The notes: a model not told the origin generated them from the sequence alone. A DNA stretch of 64,000 nt from Nicotiana tabacum (GCF_000715075.1 NC_134082.1:63141466-63205465); one strand, 5' to 3'. Counted from the first letter of the stretch, positions 32,354-44,430 are shown. Made by a program: numbers and translations.

Positions 32354-33360
32354 ACTCTAATTGGATCTTGTATGCGCAAATTCCGGCGGGAATCCCTCGG
32401 ATGTCCGCAATTGTCCACCCAATAGCTTGCCTATGCTCCTTTAAGACATTCAACAATTGTTTTACCTGCACATAATTCAACAAAGAAAAGACGATTACCG
32501 GTAGAGTATCATTTGAGCCAAGAAATTTATACCTCAAGTGTGGTGGAAGTGGTTTGAGCTCTAGTTGCGGTGGCTCAATAATAAAGGCTTTGCGGGAGGA
32601 GTGGCTCTATTCTCCAAGTCGAGAGAGAGCTTCTTTGGAGCATAAGTGTAGGACCCAAGCCCTTCCAATGCATTGACTGATTCCATATACCCCTCCATAT
32701 CTTCACCATCGAAATTTACCAAAATAGCCGCCAACGCCTCACCGGGCCATTGTTCTTCCATCTTTATTTCAACCGCATCTTCCACTTCATCAACAACATC
32801 AATCACCAAGATGCTTTCATATTCATGTGGTAGTTTCATACCCTTGTTTGCTTGGAATGTAACCTTTTCATCATTCACACGGAATTTGATCTCATTCCGT
32901 TCTGAATCCATTAGTGCTCTTCCTGTGGCAAGGAATGGTCTCCCCAAGATGACAGGGATCTCTTTGTCAACTGCACAATCAAGGATTACGAAATTGGCGG
33001 GTAAATGAAGCTTTTTCCACTTTTACAAGCACATCATCGACAATTCCCACCGGTCTCTTTATGGAACGATTGGCCATTTGCAATCTCATACTTGTGGGCC
33101 TTGGCATACCTAACCCTGCTTGCTTGTAAATGGCAAGAGGCATTAAGTTGATGCTAGCCCCATTATCACAAAGGGCTCTTGCAAAATCATGTGCCCCAAT
33201 AGTACATGGAATAGTGAAAGCTCCCGGGTCTTCTTTCTTTTGAATGGTGGTTGTTGCAATAATGGAACTAACCCGGTGAGTTATAATCACCACTTCATTT
33301 TTGGTGGTTCTCTTCTTGGTGATCAAGTCTTTCAAATATTTAGCAAAACCCAGCATCTCT
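32354..33360 (-). pseudogene. Protease and RT N-terminus of the Athila-like element
   Basis: From 33356 down: GFAKYLKDLITKKR, the protease with the active-site run LCDNGASINLMPL and QMANRSIKRPVGI, a frame change near 32980, then MGRPFLATGRALMD (32947). A long acidic linker (VVDEVEDAVEIKMEE) leads to the RT N-terminus at 32537-32354 (KEHRQAIGWTIADIRGI), ending at IQLE. Unlike elements A and B, the protease still has its Asp. A frame break near 32550 separates linker and RT start. Confidence 0.87.
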
Positions 33361-34996
33361 TGAAATGCTTTCCATGAATGGAATGTTTACCGATAACTGC
33401 TTGAGAATGTCATAGAACTTTTCAAGTTTGCTATCATCAACCTTCCTCGCAAGTCTTTGAGAAAATGGGGGAGGAGGTCTAGGAATAGGTGGTAGAGCTT
33501 TTGGTGTCTATTTTACCTTTTCCTTTACCTCTTCCCGATTCACTTCTTGAACTTTCAACTCTTCTGGAACCTTTCCAACTTCAACAAACTTTGGCTCTTC
33601 AATATCAACCTCTTGTTCGGATTCTTCTACTTCAACCACTTGCTCACTCTCTCCTTGTAGTACTTTCCCACTCCGAGTAGTAATTGCCATGATATGAGAA
33701 GTTGGACCACTCTCACTCCCTTTGGGTTCTCAATTATGTCACTTGGAAGTGTCCCTTTTTGCTTCGGATTTTGTTACCTAGAAAGATCTCTCATTTGCAA
33801 CTCCAATTTTTGAATGGATGCAGTATGAGAACCAACAAGCTCGGTCATATTACTCATAGAAGTGTCGGACCTCTCTTGATTTTGAAATACCCGTTCCAGC
33901 ATGCTTTCCAACTTGGAATCATTTGAAGAACCTTTATTTGAATATTGACCTTTTGGTGGAACATAAGGGTTTGAACTCTGATTTGAGAAATTGTTGTTGT
34001 TATTCCAATTTCCTTGATTTGAGCCACCTTGGTCATTTCGTCACTGTTGGTTGCCTTGCCCTTGTGGGTTAAGCCTACATTGATTTGTTGTCCTTGACCT
34101 TGGTATTATTGTCTTTGATAGCCTCCTTGAGAGTTGTTGACATATTTGGCTTCCTCATAATCTTCACTTGATGATGGTTGCACATCTTCCACCACATTTA
34201 CCTTCTTCGTTTAGTTTTCAGTGAATATTTTTGTCAACACATTGACATTGGTGGCAAGCCCTGCAATTACTTGATCTCTTTCTTGATTCTCCTTAATCAT
34301 GGTGGTCAAGGAGGGAGAACCATATGCAATTCCACATGTGGTGTCCTCCGAGTGCCGACCTTGATTATGTTTTTCCATTTTGTCAAGTATTTGTGTGATC
34401 CTTATGAATGTCTTATCCATAAAAGATCCATCAGCTGCATTCTTGACTATAGATTGGTTCATAGGATCTAAACCCATGTAGAATTTCTCCAACAAGATAG
34501 AATCTGGAAAACCATGATTGGGAGACCTCACCAAATATAACTTGAATCGATCCCATGCCTCATGTAGATGTTCTCGTGGTACTCGCTTGAAAGAGAAAAT
34601 TTTATCCCGGAGCTCAGATTTCTTACTTTGCGGGAACCATTTAGCTAAGAATGCTCGGACAAGTTCAGGCCAAGAATGAATGGAATTTGGTGGCATGTTT
34701 TGAAGCAATTTCCTTGCGTCCCCCGCTAGTGAGTACTTGACCACCCTCAACCTTAGGGCATCATCTGAGATGTTGTTCTGCTTATGCATCGCACACACAC
34801 CAAAGAAGTTTCTAAGATGTTGTGTCAGATGATCATCAGTGGAATTCCTGAAAAAGCCCTCCACTTTGAGCATTAGGATTAAACCGTGTTCCACCTTGAA
34901 AGTTGCAGCACCAACAACCGGAGGTACAATAGCATTTGTATCCTCAATGTACTCATCTATGTTCGCAAAAGGATTTTCTTCCTCATATTCGGCCAT
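33361..34996 (-). pseudogene. Gag of the Athila-like element
   Basis: ATG at 34996 (MAEYEEENPFANIDEY). The gag domain carries LRNFFGVCAMH, LRLRVVKYSLAGDARKLL, WPELVRAFLAKWFP, ELRDKIFSFKRVPREHLHEAW and FYMGLD. It runs open to 34211, then stops. A Gln/Asn-rich region (34200-33850) and a charged tail with MAITTRSGKVLQGE (33690) follow, the latter leading toward protease. This is a typical Athila gag with the usual TTRSGK junction. Confidence 0.87.
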
Positions 34997-35093
34997 GTCT
35001 TTCTATCAACACCAAGCAAAAGAAGCAAAGTGTGATGGAATAGAATAAGACATAAAGTAAAGCACACACTAATCAGTAATTTCAAAACTGTAT

Positions 35094-35111
35094 TCCTCGG
35101 CAACAACGCCA
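35094..35111 (-). other. Primer binding site of the Athila-like element
   Basis: On the minus strand TGGCGTTGTTGCCGAGGA, a mutated form of the tRNA-Asp-type PBS known from Athila elements. It sits just inside the LTR end. Confidence 0.75.
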
Positions 35112-35974
35112 AAATTTGGTACGCTCAAATTACACTTTAATTAAATAGTGTAAGGCAGTTGGTGTCAAATATAATAACCCAACAAGGTTGGGGTCGAATC
35201 CCATAGGGAATAGGTGTGAAAGGTTTACTTGAGTAGTGTGTAAGTTGACTTAAGTCGTAATTCTATTCGATTAACGTAACAAGAGAATGATATGGTTGAG
35301 TACTAACGAGATACCTAATTGTGACTTTGAGAATGTAAATAATTTGATTAAAGAAACCAAGGTTGTGTCCCCATCAATGGAATGTAATGCTATCAGTGTT
35401 AATATGATATATTTCTAATGGAAGGTTCTTTAGATATGCAAATGATTTCTAAATGACTACCCAATATTTTTCAATAGTTGGGTAGTATTTCCTCTTTATG
35501 ATTTTTTCAAATATAAAAGAGTTGCAATTAAGAGCAATCAATTTATGCTAAAATAAAACCCACTTATTCCTAAGCGATTCTATTAAACAAGGTTTAAAGC
35601 CTTGAGTCTTTGATATTTACTTCTACCAAACTCTAACTCACTTTTCCAAGTAAAGAAAGAGTTTAATGGCACTTGTTAATGTTTTCAAACACCAACAATA
35701 AATGAAGAATGAGAAATAAATATATATCAACCAACCATTATATATACATTCAATGTTAAACACCCATTAACATAACACCCATTTAGGTTCCACAACTTTA
35801 GTATTTAAAGCTAGCTACTCATACTAAAATAGAAAAAGATGAGAATATTAAATGCCATAAAGCTTACAAAGTGTCAGATTCTTCATTCCTAAAGCTTCCA
35901 AAAGAGAGGAATATTCAAAGGTTGGAATATAGCTCAAAAACTAGACAAGAAGCCCCCATAAAACTCCAATAAAT

Positions 35975-35983
35975 CTATTTATA
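35975..35983 (-). promoter_or_regulatory. TATA box of the Athila-like LTR
   Basis: TATAAATAG on the minus strand, about 40 bases downstream of the motif cluster and followed by leader-like sequence. A textbook match in the right place. Confidence 0.7.
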
Positions 35984-36019
35984 GTGGGCTAAAACTCGGG
36001 ACCAATTTCGGACAAAAAT

Positions 36020-36395
36020 GCCCCTCCATGTTAATTATGCGACCTTATTTCTGTCGCATAACAGACATGCGGTCCGCATTCTCGCCAAGACCATCGCACT
36101 TCAAAAACCTAGTTCCCAGGTAGTTGTCGCATTTTGGTTATGTGGTCGGCATTGTTGATTTGTGACCGCATAATGTCACCGCATTTCATACTTCAGCAAC
36201 TTCCACAGGAGGTTTGCGATCCTTTATGCTACCCGCAAACTTATTATGCGGTCGTCTAATGGACCGCATTTCTTGCACTTGAATTTGGCCAAATAGACTG
36301 TTGGACTTTGCAGTTCCTCTGTGCAATATGCAATCTGCGTGTTGGATTTGTGGTGCGCATATTCACATTTGCGATCGCATTTTGCCTTTTTCTTG
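36020..36395. repeat. TGCGG/CCGCA palindromic motif cluster in the Athila U3
   Basis: Includes ATGCGGTCCGCAT at 36067-36079, TTATGCGGTCGTC, GACCGCATAATG, TGCGATC and TTGCGATCGCA near 36368. Same motif family as 9660-10025 and 10480-10725. It lies directly upstream of the TATA box. Confidence 0.82.
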
Positions 36396-36536
36396 TCCTT
36401 TTGCGGCTTTTTGATTTCATTTCCATATTCTTGGGTTCTTAGGCCTCACACATTGCAAAACATTAAAATTGCATAAGTATAAAAGATAAGTGCATTTAAA
36501 ACGAGCTAAAATCTAAGCAATTGGTACTAAATGTGC

Positions 36537-36905
36537 CAAAATTCTCTGGCACATCAGCTAGTGAGACACACATCAAGCTTGAGAAGGAATTAAATGATGT
36601 GAAAACTAGTCTATGTGGTGAACTTGAGAAAAATAGGCAACTTCAAGCTGAATGGGAGAAAGTAAAAATTGATCTTGAGAAATTTCTGAAGTGGACCTGG
36701 TCCTCAGATGCTGTCACTGCCATGTACTTCAACAATAGTGGAAACAGGTAGGGAATCGGGTTCCAAAAGGAGAAAACTCCTTACAACCCTCACAGCAAAT
36801 ACGTCACTATTCCTGATAACTGGTATTGTACCCACTGTGGAAACAATGGGCACTTCAAAGAAAATTGCCAGGACAGGGTTCAATCTGTTTAGAAAAACAA
36901 AGTGC
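36537..36905 (+). pseudogene. Gag C-terminus of the SIRE-type element
   Basis: Coiled-coil-like ELNDVKTSLCGELEKNRQL, then a stop at GNR-stop (AACAGGTAGGGA), then the zinc knuckle CTHCGNNGHFKENC, a perfect C-x2-C-x4-H-x4-C that binds RNA in capsid proteins. A second stop follows at QSV-stop. Confidence 0.82.
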
Positions 36906-38316
36906 TTGCTTAAAAAATGACTACTAAAGAGGGACCAAGTCCCGCTCGCAAGAAACAAATATTGCTTGCATTGACTAGAAAAGCTCTTATCCATCCCTTT
37001 TCTCAAAACAAGGGACCCAAATTAGTTTGGGTTCCTAAATCTAACTCATGATTTATATGTGCAGGGAACAGTGAGAGGAAGTGGACTACAATGGTTCATG
37101 AATAGTGGATGCTAAAAGCACATGACTAGAAACACTATGGACTGTCTCTCACTGAAAGCCCTACAGGAAAGGGAATGTATCCTGTGTATATATAAAAAAA
37201 AAGTAGGGGGATACATTCTCGGTATCAGAAAAGTTGGAAAGTGTTTGTCACACTTGATTGAGAGCGTGTGCTATGTGGATTGCCTGAAGTACAATGTCTT
37301 GAGTGATTCTCAAATTTGTGATAAAGGGGTCAAACTAGAGCTCATATCAAAAAAATACGCAGAGTTACCAATTTGGTAACTGGTGAAGTGGTCTTAGTCG
37401 CCAAAAGAACAAGAACATCTACTTCGCTGACCGTAAATCCCTACAAGCTGGTGATATGAGTTGCTTGAAGATAGGTGACAATGATGCAAAATCGTGGTAT
37501 GAAAGATTGGGACATGCAAGGCTCTCACTTCTGAATGAACTGATTCAGAAGAATCTGGTTCGTTGGATGCCAAATCCAAGATCCACCTGGACACTGTTTG
37601 TTGTAGCAAAGAAACAGAATTTAGAAGTATTTGCGACACTTGTTAGGAAGATCCAAGTGAAGATGGAACTGAAGGAAGCACGTATCAGATCTGACCATGT
37701 GACAGAATTTGACAACGCCAGAATTGATAAGTTTTGTAACGAAAATGGGATCACTCACAACTTCTCAGCACCAAGGACTCAACAGCAAAATGGCATTGTT
37801 AAAAAAAGAATAGAACTCTGGAAGATATGGCACGGACAATGCTCATTGACAGTAGAATCGCCAAATTTATGGGCAGAAGCAATAAACACTTTTTGCTACT
37901 TAGTGAACCGGTGTATGATTAGGTTCCTCCTAAACAAAAACCCCTATGAGTTGCTAAATGGAAGAAAACCAAAGATAACTCATCTTAGAACCTTTGGATG
38001 CAAATGCTATTTTCTCAACAACGGGAAGGACCAGCTAGGGAAGGCTAATATGATGAGTCTGATGAAGGAGACTGGTGAAGACAATGCAACATCCTCTTCC
38101 AGTTCTCAAGAGGAACCTAGTACTTCAATTACTACCATTGAAGCTAAAGAAACAGTAGGAGATGCAATGCAAGGTACTCCACAAGTAGCAGAACAAGGAG
38201 TGGAGGGAAATCCACTTAATTTACCCAGTTTCTCCACTAATCAAACTTCAGTCCCCATTTGGAAACACAAAAGCTCCCATCTACTTGATAACATAATCAC
38301 TCCCTTTGATTCTTGA
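36906..38316 (+). pseudogene. Protease remnant and integrase of the SIRE-type element
   Basis: KGPKLVWVPKS leads to a protease start reading WFMNSGC, where Asn replaces the catalytic Asp, then a stop and KHMTRNTMD. Pre-integrase has SWYERLGHARLSLLNEL (37456 on). Integrase is deleted internally: RWMPNP joins TWTLFVVAKKQ, losing the CC pair and the first catalytic Asp. The second Asp (IRSDHVTEFDN) is kept, but the expected Glu after QQNG is Lys (GIVKKR). A spacer rich in Ser and Glu ends near 38316. Confidence 0.85.
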
Positions 38317-38479
38317 TTTATGCAAGATCAAAATCCAAAAATTCCCTAGCCCCTTATGTATTTCTATTCCAAATAGAACCCAAAATCAAATTCCAAGGAA
38401 TCTTACTTGAAGGCTGCCAAAAGAAGTTTGAGATACCTTAAGGCCCACAGGACCTGGTCCTGTATTACCCCTCAATTGA

Positions 38480-38955
38480 CAATTTTAATCTCATTGGGTA
38501 TGCTGATGCTAACTATGTAGGTTATCTTGTGAACAGGAAAAGCACTTCTAGAATAGTTCACTTGCCATGATCATGTCTCATCTCTTAGGGAACTAGGAAG
38601 AAAAACTCAGTGGCTCTTTCAACAGCTGAAGCAGAATACGTAGCGGCAGCATCCTGTTGTGCTCAACTCCTATGAATTAAGCATCAACTGGAGGATTTTG
38701 GGGTATTTACTAATAGTGTGCCTCCTTTATGTGACAACACCGGTGCACTCAACTTGGTCAAGAATCCAGTTCAAAACAAAAGAACTAAGCACATTGAAGC
38801 GAGGCATCATTTTTTGAGGGACAATGTGGAGAAAGAGTTTATCTGTATAAAGTTCTGCAACAAGGCCAAATTCCAGATATCTTTACCAAAGCTTTGACGA
38901 GGGAACATTTTGAAATAAATAGGGTGAAGCTGGGGTTAATAAAGCCTAATTGAGA
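38480..38955 (+). pseudogene. RNase H end of the SIRE-type pol
   Basis: Fragments read RKSTSRIVHLP, then SVALSTAEAEYVAAASCCAQLL, CDNTGALNLVKNPVQ and TKHIEARHHFLRD, a recognisable copia RNase H. The RT that should precede it is absent, so a deletion of around 1 kb or more joins the integrase region to it. Confidence 0.82.
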
Positions 38956-39539
38956 ACCTGATTCTCCATCAGTTGGCTATGAAAATCACTTTCAAGTAAA
39001 ATTAGCTAAAGTATTTTCTAGCCAAACTTAACTCACATCAATACCATTGCAGGTTAACACGCATGACGATCATAGAAGCTAAAAGTACAATTATGAACTG
39101 CGAAAGAAGAGCTGCTAAAATCTTTTTCAAAAACTATCCGGGCATCAGGTTCCTATATCACATGTTAGTAGTAATGTGTTGTTTTGCATGCCTTCTCAAA
39201 AGGGTTAACAAAATTAATTCAACTGCCACATCATCCGTTTTTTCAAAATCTACATTTCATGTCTTGTCTTTCAAATCCTTTCATCCCCTCTACAAGATAA
39301 CATTTTCCCATAAACCTACCACCGTTTCAAGTCTGTTTAGAACTCGTTTCTCTCTCTTCTCATCATTAGTCCTTCTTCCCATAAAACTCTCTTTCTCCCT
39401 CACAGCAAGTCATGAACCTTCATCTCTTTTGTATCTATGTGATCCTCTCTTAACTTCTCTCTCACTCAGCTTCCCTATCAAATCCTCCTATAATAGCAAT
39501 CGAACGATCGCTTCCTTCTCCCACCATTAACACCACTCC

Positions 39540-41640
39540 TACTTCCCTATCATCCTTAAAGTCATCTCCAGAAATTCACTCTTTCCAATGCTACTGCACC
39601 CACACCTGTTTCCTCCTTATTTCCTATTATTTTTCCTCTTTTGTCAAACTCTGTCTACTTTCCATGTGTTGAAAACCCCATGTCTCCTCATTCCTCTGAT
39701 CTCATCAAAGAACACTCAGGAAGGGTTACCTCTCAGGTGTCAAAGGTCTCTAAGGATGATCCTGATAAGTATCTGAACTCCTCCCTTGTGGACTCAGTTG
39801 CTCTCACAGAGTCACTAGAAAAGGAAGTAGCGTAAAATATCATGGTTGTCGCTGCTGAGAGTTTGTTGAATGAAAGAACCTATCTCTTGTCTGAATATTA
39901 GGGGGAAGAAACTCCATTCCTAGTCGATAAAAGAACCTTGGTACTCTTGGAGTCTTTAATCCATGAAACTGTCCCAGAAAAACCTGCTCGAGGACCTGAT
40001 TATCTTCTAGATAAATCCACCCATGAACCTCTTGATTATCCTAAGCCCTTAGAATCCTCTTCCAAGTCACCCCCTATCAGGTTACAACAAAAAGATGGCT
40101 TTGAGTCTACCTTGCAGAAAAGTAAGAGGAGTGTCAAGGCAAGGAAGAAGAGGTTGATGAATCAAGGGGAATTTGTGATTGACAAGAGCATTCCAGTGGG
40201 TGAGGTTAACAAAGATGCTCTAAAGGAACCCAGTTCATTAGTAGAAGGATCTATTGAAGTCCAGAAGTTTGTGGATGAAGTTTTCGATGAAGTTATTGAA
40301 AAACAAAGTGGAGCATTTGTGAAGAGTAGCAGTAAGTCTAAGAAGAGTACTGTTGAGCAAGCTATATCTGAAAGGGATACTGTGGGGCTTGTAATTTTGA
40401 AAGGGAAGTCTGTTGAAGGGTCTAGAAAATGAAAACGGGAAACTGTAGGGGAACCTGGTTCTTTGAAGACCATACCTAGTGACAGTGGTCTTTGGCAAGA
40501 GATATTAAGAACTCAGAAAGACTTGTGGGGTCATATGTTTGATCCGGCAATTTCAGAGATGGCTAGTATGAGAAAAATTCTAGAGATAGTGGAATTTTAG
40601 CAATGGAAACATTTATTTCAGGAGGATGTGCCTATGGTGTACGAAGATGCAGTACAAAATTTCTGTGCATATCTCTTCACTGTTGAGGGGGATCACATCT
40701 GTGTGCTAGTAAATGGAGTAGACATTGTGCTTGACGCTTCAGCATTGGGGAAGATTCTCCAAATTCCATGTGAAGGGACGTCCTCAGTCAATGGTGCCTG
40801 TGGTGCTAACTTTAGGAGAGCTATCATGAAAGAGCAAACGATTCAGCAGGGGGAACAAGTGCATAAGAAGGTATTACTTCCTGAGTATCAGCTTCTTTTT
40901 GAGCTGGTTAATAAGGTGCTCTTACCTCATTTTGAGAGGCGGTCTATTGCTACAAAATCTGATCTGGTCTTAATGGAGGCTCTTGATGAGTTTGTCCCGA
41001 TCAATCTGTTAGCAATCATGATAGATAATATGTAAAAGGTTGTAAATTTTAAAAGTGGGAATTATGGGCTTCCATATGGCTTTCTCCTTACTCAAGTATT
41101 TAACTTCTACAAGGCCCCTTTGTGTAATCCCAGAGTGGGCACACGCAAGAAAACCTTCTCTAAAACCATTCTAGAAGAATGTGAGTGCATAGAAAGGGTT
41201 GGTGGAAGCATCTCGACCATTTCTTAGCTGATCAATGCTCAAAATGCAGCTTCTGAAGAGATCTGAAGTTTGAGGGCTCAGAATGCCATACTAGAAACTC
41301 AGCTTAGTCAAGCGGTTAAATGACTCGGTTTCGTTAATGAAGAAGTTGCTCGCCTGACAAACGAAAATGATAAGCTTCGCGCAAACCTGCTTGAAGAGCA
41401 ACTGTCTGCAAATGCCCGACTGGACCTGGTTCTCAAAACCCTTGTTGCTCCTCTCTCCTAGTCTTCCCCTTATAGTGCCTCTTAGATACCCCTAGTGACC
41501 AGTGTCTTCTGTTATGATGTTTTGTGGCTGCTGTTTCTATGTTTGTTTGTCTTTTTGTTGATGGCATACTGGATTTCACCATTACTGCTCCTATTTTGCT
41601 CAGTTCATTGTTAATATCAATGAAACAACTCCTCTTTTTG
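39540..41640 (+). pseudogene. Env-position ORF of the SIRE-type element
   Basis: One frame carries the whole ORF despite several stops: Pro/Ser-rich N-terminus (SSDLIKEHSGRVTSQ), basic KRSVKARKKR at about 40120-40160, a core with EDAVQNFCAYLFTVEGDHICVL (in pieces) and VLPEYQLLFELVNKVLLPHFERRS (40628-41035). After stop TAA at 41033-41035 it continues: FLLTQVFNFYKAPLCNPRVG, then a coiled-coil-like LRAQNAILETQLSQAV and VARLTNENDKLRANLL, then LWLLFLCLFVFLLMAYW (about 41522-41572), a probable membrane segment. Coiled coil plus C-terminal membrane segment is the arrangement described for SIRE env-like proteins. An infectious role has not been shown for them. Confidence 0.72.
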
Positions 41641-41995
41641 CTTGTACAATGTTGTTTTTCTTTGGCTTCTCTTTTCTCTCATGTTGTGTGCACATATGTG
41701 GCATGAGTTGGCTTTGTTAAACTTCTTTATCCTATTTGCCTACTTGTGTATATTTAATGATGCCAAAAATGGGGAAGGATAGTATTGTGAATTGGATAGT
41801 AGGGTATAGTATTGTGAAACGGGGGATCAAAGGCAAAAGGTCGGAAGGAACTTGTGAAAAATTATTTCAAGACAGGGGATCTGATTAAGGGGGAGTCAAA
41901 AGCAAAAGGTCAGGGGGACTTGTGAAGTTCCTGGTACCTCATCTGGTTATTTCTGCTCTAAACAAATACTATCAATGCCTAAGTTTGTCATCATC

Positions 41996-42009
41996 AAAAA
42001 GGGGGAAAT
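41996..42009 (+). other. Polypurine tract of the SIRE-type element
   Basis: AAAAAGGGGGAAAT directly precedes TGATGGG at 42010. This is the usual long purine tract of SIRE elements. Confidence 0.8.
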
Positions 42010-42426
42010 TGATGGGTTTTCAATGTCTTTACCTTATGCTTCTTATGTTTTGATGATCTACCAAACTTATTGTTAAGAACCAGATAGAGAACTTGACTCA
42101 CTTCGTACACATTTCAAATGAACGAAGTTCAGTCTGAACTCCAGCTAATGAACTGCTACAAAGAGGAACATGACAAGGACCTCATCCTTTGGTGTTCTCT
42201 GACAGAAGTACAAGTCAACTATATAGCTGGAACACAACTGCAGAAAGTGACTGCCTGCAACTGTACACGCGACAGTACAACAGTCACTTCCCATTGGGAA
42301 GAAGCGTGTACCAAGAATTAACATCACCATTGTGATGTATTTTGTAGTACAACAACATGGTGCAAGGCACATGATATTCACTTGAGAATTTAGTGATATT
42401 CTCTCAAGCATTAAAGTATTGATCCA
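42010..42426 (+). repeat. 3' LTR of the SIRE-type element
   Basis: Begins TGATGGGTTTTC after the PPT. The end is set near TTGATCCA at 42426 because gypsy gag coding (EDPQN) begins at about 42429. The 5' copy is missing, so the end is approximate. Confidence 0.6.
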
Positions 42427-43475
42427 GAATGAGGACCCACAAAACATTATTGATAGGATGTAGAGGACTTTGAGGGTAATTCATGCATCAAACACTTAGT
42501 TAGTAGAGTTGGACTCGTACTAATTGCGGGATATTGCGGTTCAGTGGTATGAAACTTGGGAATTGTCTAGAGAGACAAATGCATCTCCAGCAGTATGGGA
42601 AGAGTCCTCAAGGGCTTTCTTGCATCATTACTTGCCGGCAGAGATTCGTCAAGAAAGGGTAGACAGGTTCTTGGCTCTTAAACATGGGAATATGAGTGTG
42701 TGGGAGTATAGTCTTCAGTTTGATTCCTTGGAGAGGTATGCCCCTTCGATTGTGGCTGAAATGAGTGACTGAGTGCATCAGTTTGTGGTAGGACTTGGGC
42801 CACACCTGATTAATGAATGCTCCACGTACACTCTACTTGATGGTATGGATTTTTCCTGCATTCAGGCTTATGCTCAGAATTTGGAGGATCAGCAATGACA
42901 ACAATACGAGAATCGTGATGAGGGTCAGCGTAAGAAGGAAAGGTCTGCTAGGCGACCTGAGGATTTTCCGGGCGATCCTATGTCACCATATCCTGTCGAA
43001 AGTGTGTGACAGTTGCAGATGCCGTTTTATGAGGGATCTATCTATTTTGAATTAAGTTAAGGCTCGGGAATTTTGGGTTTTCAGAATTGAAGGGATTCAG
43101 CACAGATGAGGGCTCCTCCTGTGTGGTGCAGTCAATGTGGTAGAGCTCATTCTAGACTATGTTGTTAGGGATCTAATATATGCTATACCTGTGGAGACCC
43201 TAGTCATTACATGAGGGATTGTCCTATGAATGACAGAAGCAGGATGGTTCAGTCCACCAGATCTATAATAGTCTCCTCCTCTTCAGTACGCCCTCAAGAA
43301 CGAGGCCCTTAGACATCAGCTGGTAGAGGTATAGGCAGGGTTGAAGCATCTAGCTCTGGCAGTAGTCAGAACTGCATATATGCTTTGCCAGGTTGTCAGG
43401 ACGTAGAGGCTACATCAGATGATGTGTCAAGTATTGTGATTATTGGTAATGTTCAATCTTATTAACACAAATTGT
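42427..43475 (+). pseudogene. Gypsy gag fragment (chromovirus type)
   Basis: Frames carry RDIAVQWYETWELSRE, WEESSRAFLHHYLP, RQERVDRFLALKHG and MSVWEYSLQFDSLERYAP, then after stops RKKERSARRPEDFPGD and a zinc knuckle CYTCGDPSHYMRDCP. Protease-like ALPGCQDVEATSDDVS follows, then the coding match ends. Similar in style to the Tekay gag at 58864 but clearly a different copy. Confidence 0.83.
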
Positions 43476-44430
43476 CCAGTTAATATGATTAATGTAAGAG
43501 TAAATTGGCATTACGCCTGAAGGGTTAAGGGAAACCAAGGCTAGCATGGAAGCAAAGCATGAACCCGGTTATTAATATTACAACTAATAGGTGTCAGTTC
43601 CAAGAAGATAGATTAACAGAATCATAGGTGATGATTGGATTAGGAAGTAGTTTTAGGGAGGGACAATGTCCTGGCCCCGTGAGAGCCTGATATTTGTTTC
43701 ATTGGTGTTCAGCACGAAAAGATATATACATTTATAATAGATGGATATGTATGTACAATATCAATCTTGCAAGTTTAAACATTCGAGGACGAATGTTTCT
43801 AAGAAGGGAAGGATGTTACATCTCGCGTTTTCGTATATTAAAAGTTTCGTCTTCAGTTAATTGACAAAGACTCGGGGGTGAGATTATCTTGAGTTTAACA
43901 TATTTACACTAATTATAACAAGCAATAAGTAATTGTCAAGAAGGATTAAGAGTACACGAATTAAAGAAAACGAGTTTTGTTGAAAGTGGACAATTTGAAA
44001 TAAAATATAGATCAAACGATAATACCCGATAATTATGGACTAGTACCATACAAGGTACCATATGACCGTGATATTATTATGTATAAATTATATTAAAAAT
44101 ATGTAGAATTTTAAGTAATTTGAGATATTTTTTTATTATACGGTTAATTGGTTAATTACGGAGTAACGGAATATCACCTAGTTAATTAATAAATTATGAG
44201 ATAAAAATAAAACCCCCAAAATAAAAACGTGGCAGCACCACCAAACCAAATTTATGACTAAAGGTCATATGATATTTAGTTGTCAAAATAAGAATTAATC
44301 ATTTTACAAACATGTCAACGGCCTTGTCAGCCCCTATGTATCTATATAAATCCTTTTGAATTAGTTAGGTGAGTTATGTTTTAATATTATTAATTACATA
44401 TGGATGTGGCCTATCATGGCCCATGACTAG
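43476..44430 (+). mobile_element. 3' end and LTR of the gypsy remnant, pol deleted
   Basis: Between 43476 and 43780 I see no coding match. ATTCGAGGACGAATGTTTCT and AAGAAGGGAAGGA (PPT-like, about 43801-43813) precede TGTTACATCTCGCG at 43814, a chromovirus LTR start. The LTR end is not defined; about 44430 is a guess from where AT-rich LTR-like sequence gives way. Confidence 0.6.

Larger units (their letters stand above)
32354..36536 (-). mobile_element. Athila-like element, 5' part (right piece)
   Basis: On the minus strand from 36536: LTR, PBS, gag, protease and the first part of RT. The RT frame ends at IQLE next to element B. Left piece is 8250-13591. About 20 codons of RT seem to be missing between the two pieces. 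Confidence 0.88.
35117..36536 (-). repeat. 5' LTR of the Athila-like element
   Basis: On the minus strand it ends GCGTACCA before the PBS and probably starts TGGCACATTTAG near 36536, where SIRE coding sequence begins on the other strand. U3 holds the palindromic motif cluster (36020-36395), followed by TATAAATAG at 35983-35975. No second LTR copy is in the window to confirm the outer border. Confidence 0.65.
36537..42426 (+). mobile_element. SIRE/Maximus-type Ty1/copia element, deleted
   Basis: Order on the plus strand: gag C-terminus with zinc knuckle, protease remnant, integrase, RNase H, a long env-position ORF, PPT and 3' LTR. An env-like ORF after pol is characteristic of the SIRE lineage. 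The 5' LTR, most of gag and the RT are missing; the 5' side abuts the Athila LTR. Many stops. Confidence 0.86.

Noticed and set aside
34211..34996. Athila gag as an intact host gene (261 open codons)
   Set aside because: The domain, the PBS and LTR next to it, and the protease after it show it is retroelement gag.
39063..39530. Plus-strand 155-codon frame with MTIIEAKST start
   Set aside because: It lies between RNase H and the SIRE env-position ORF in a different frame, Ser/Phe-rich, with no recognisable domain; probably leader sequence.
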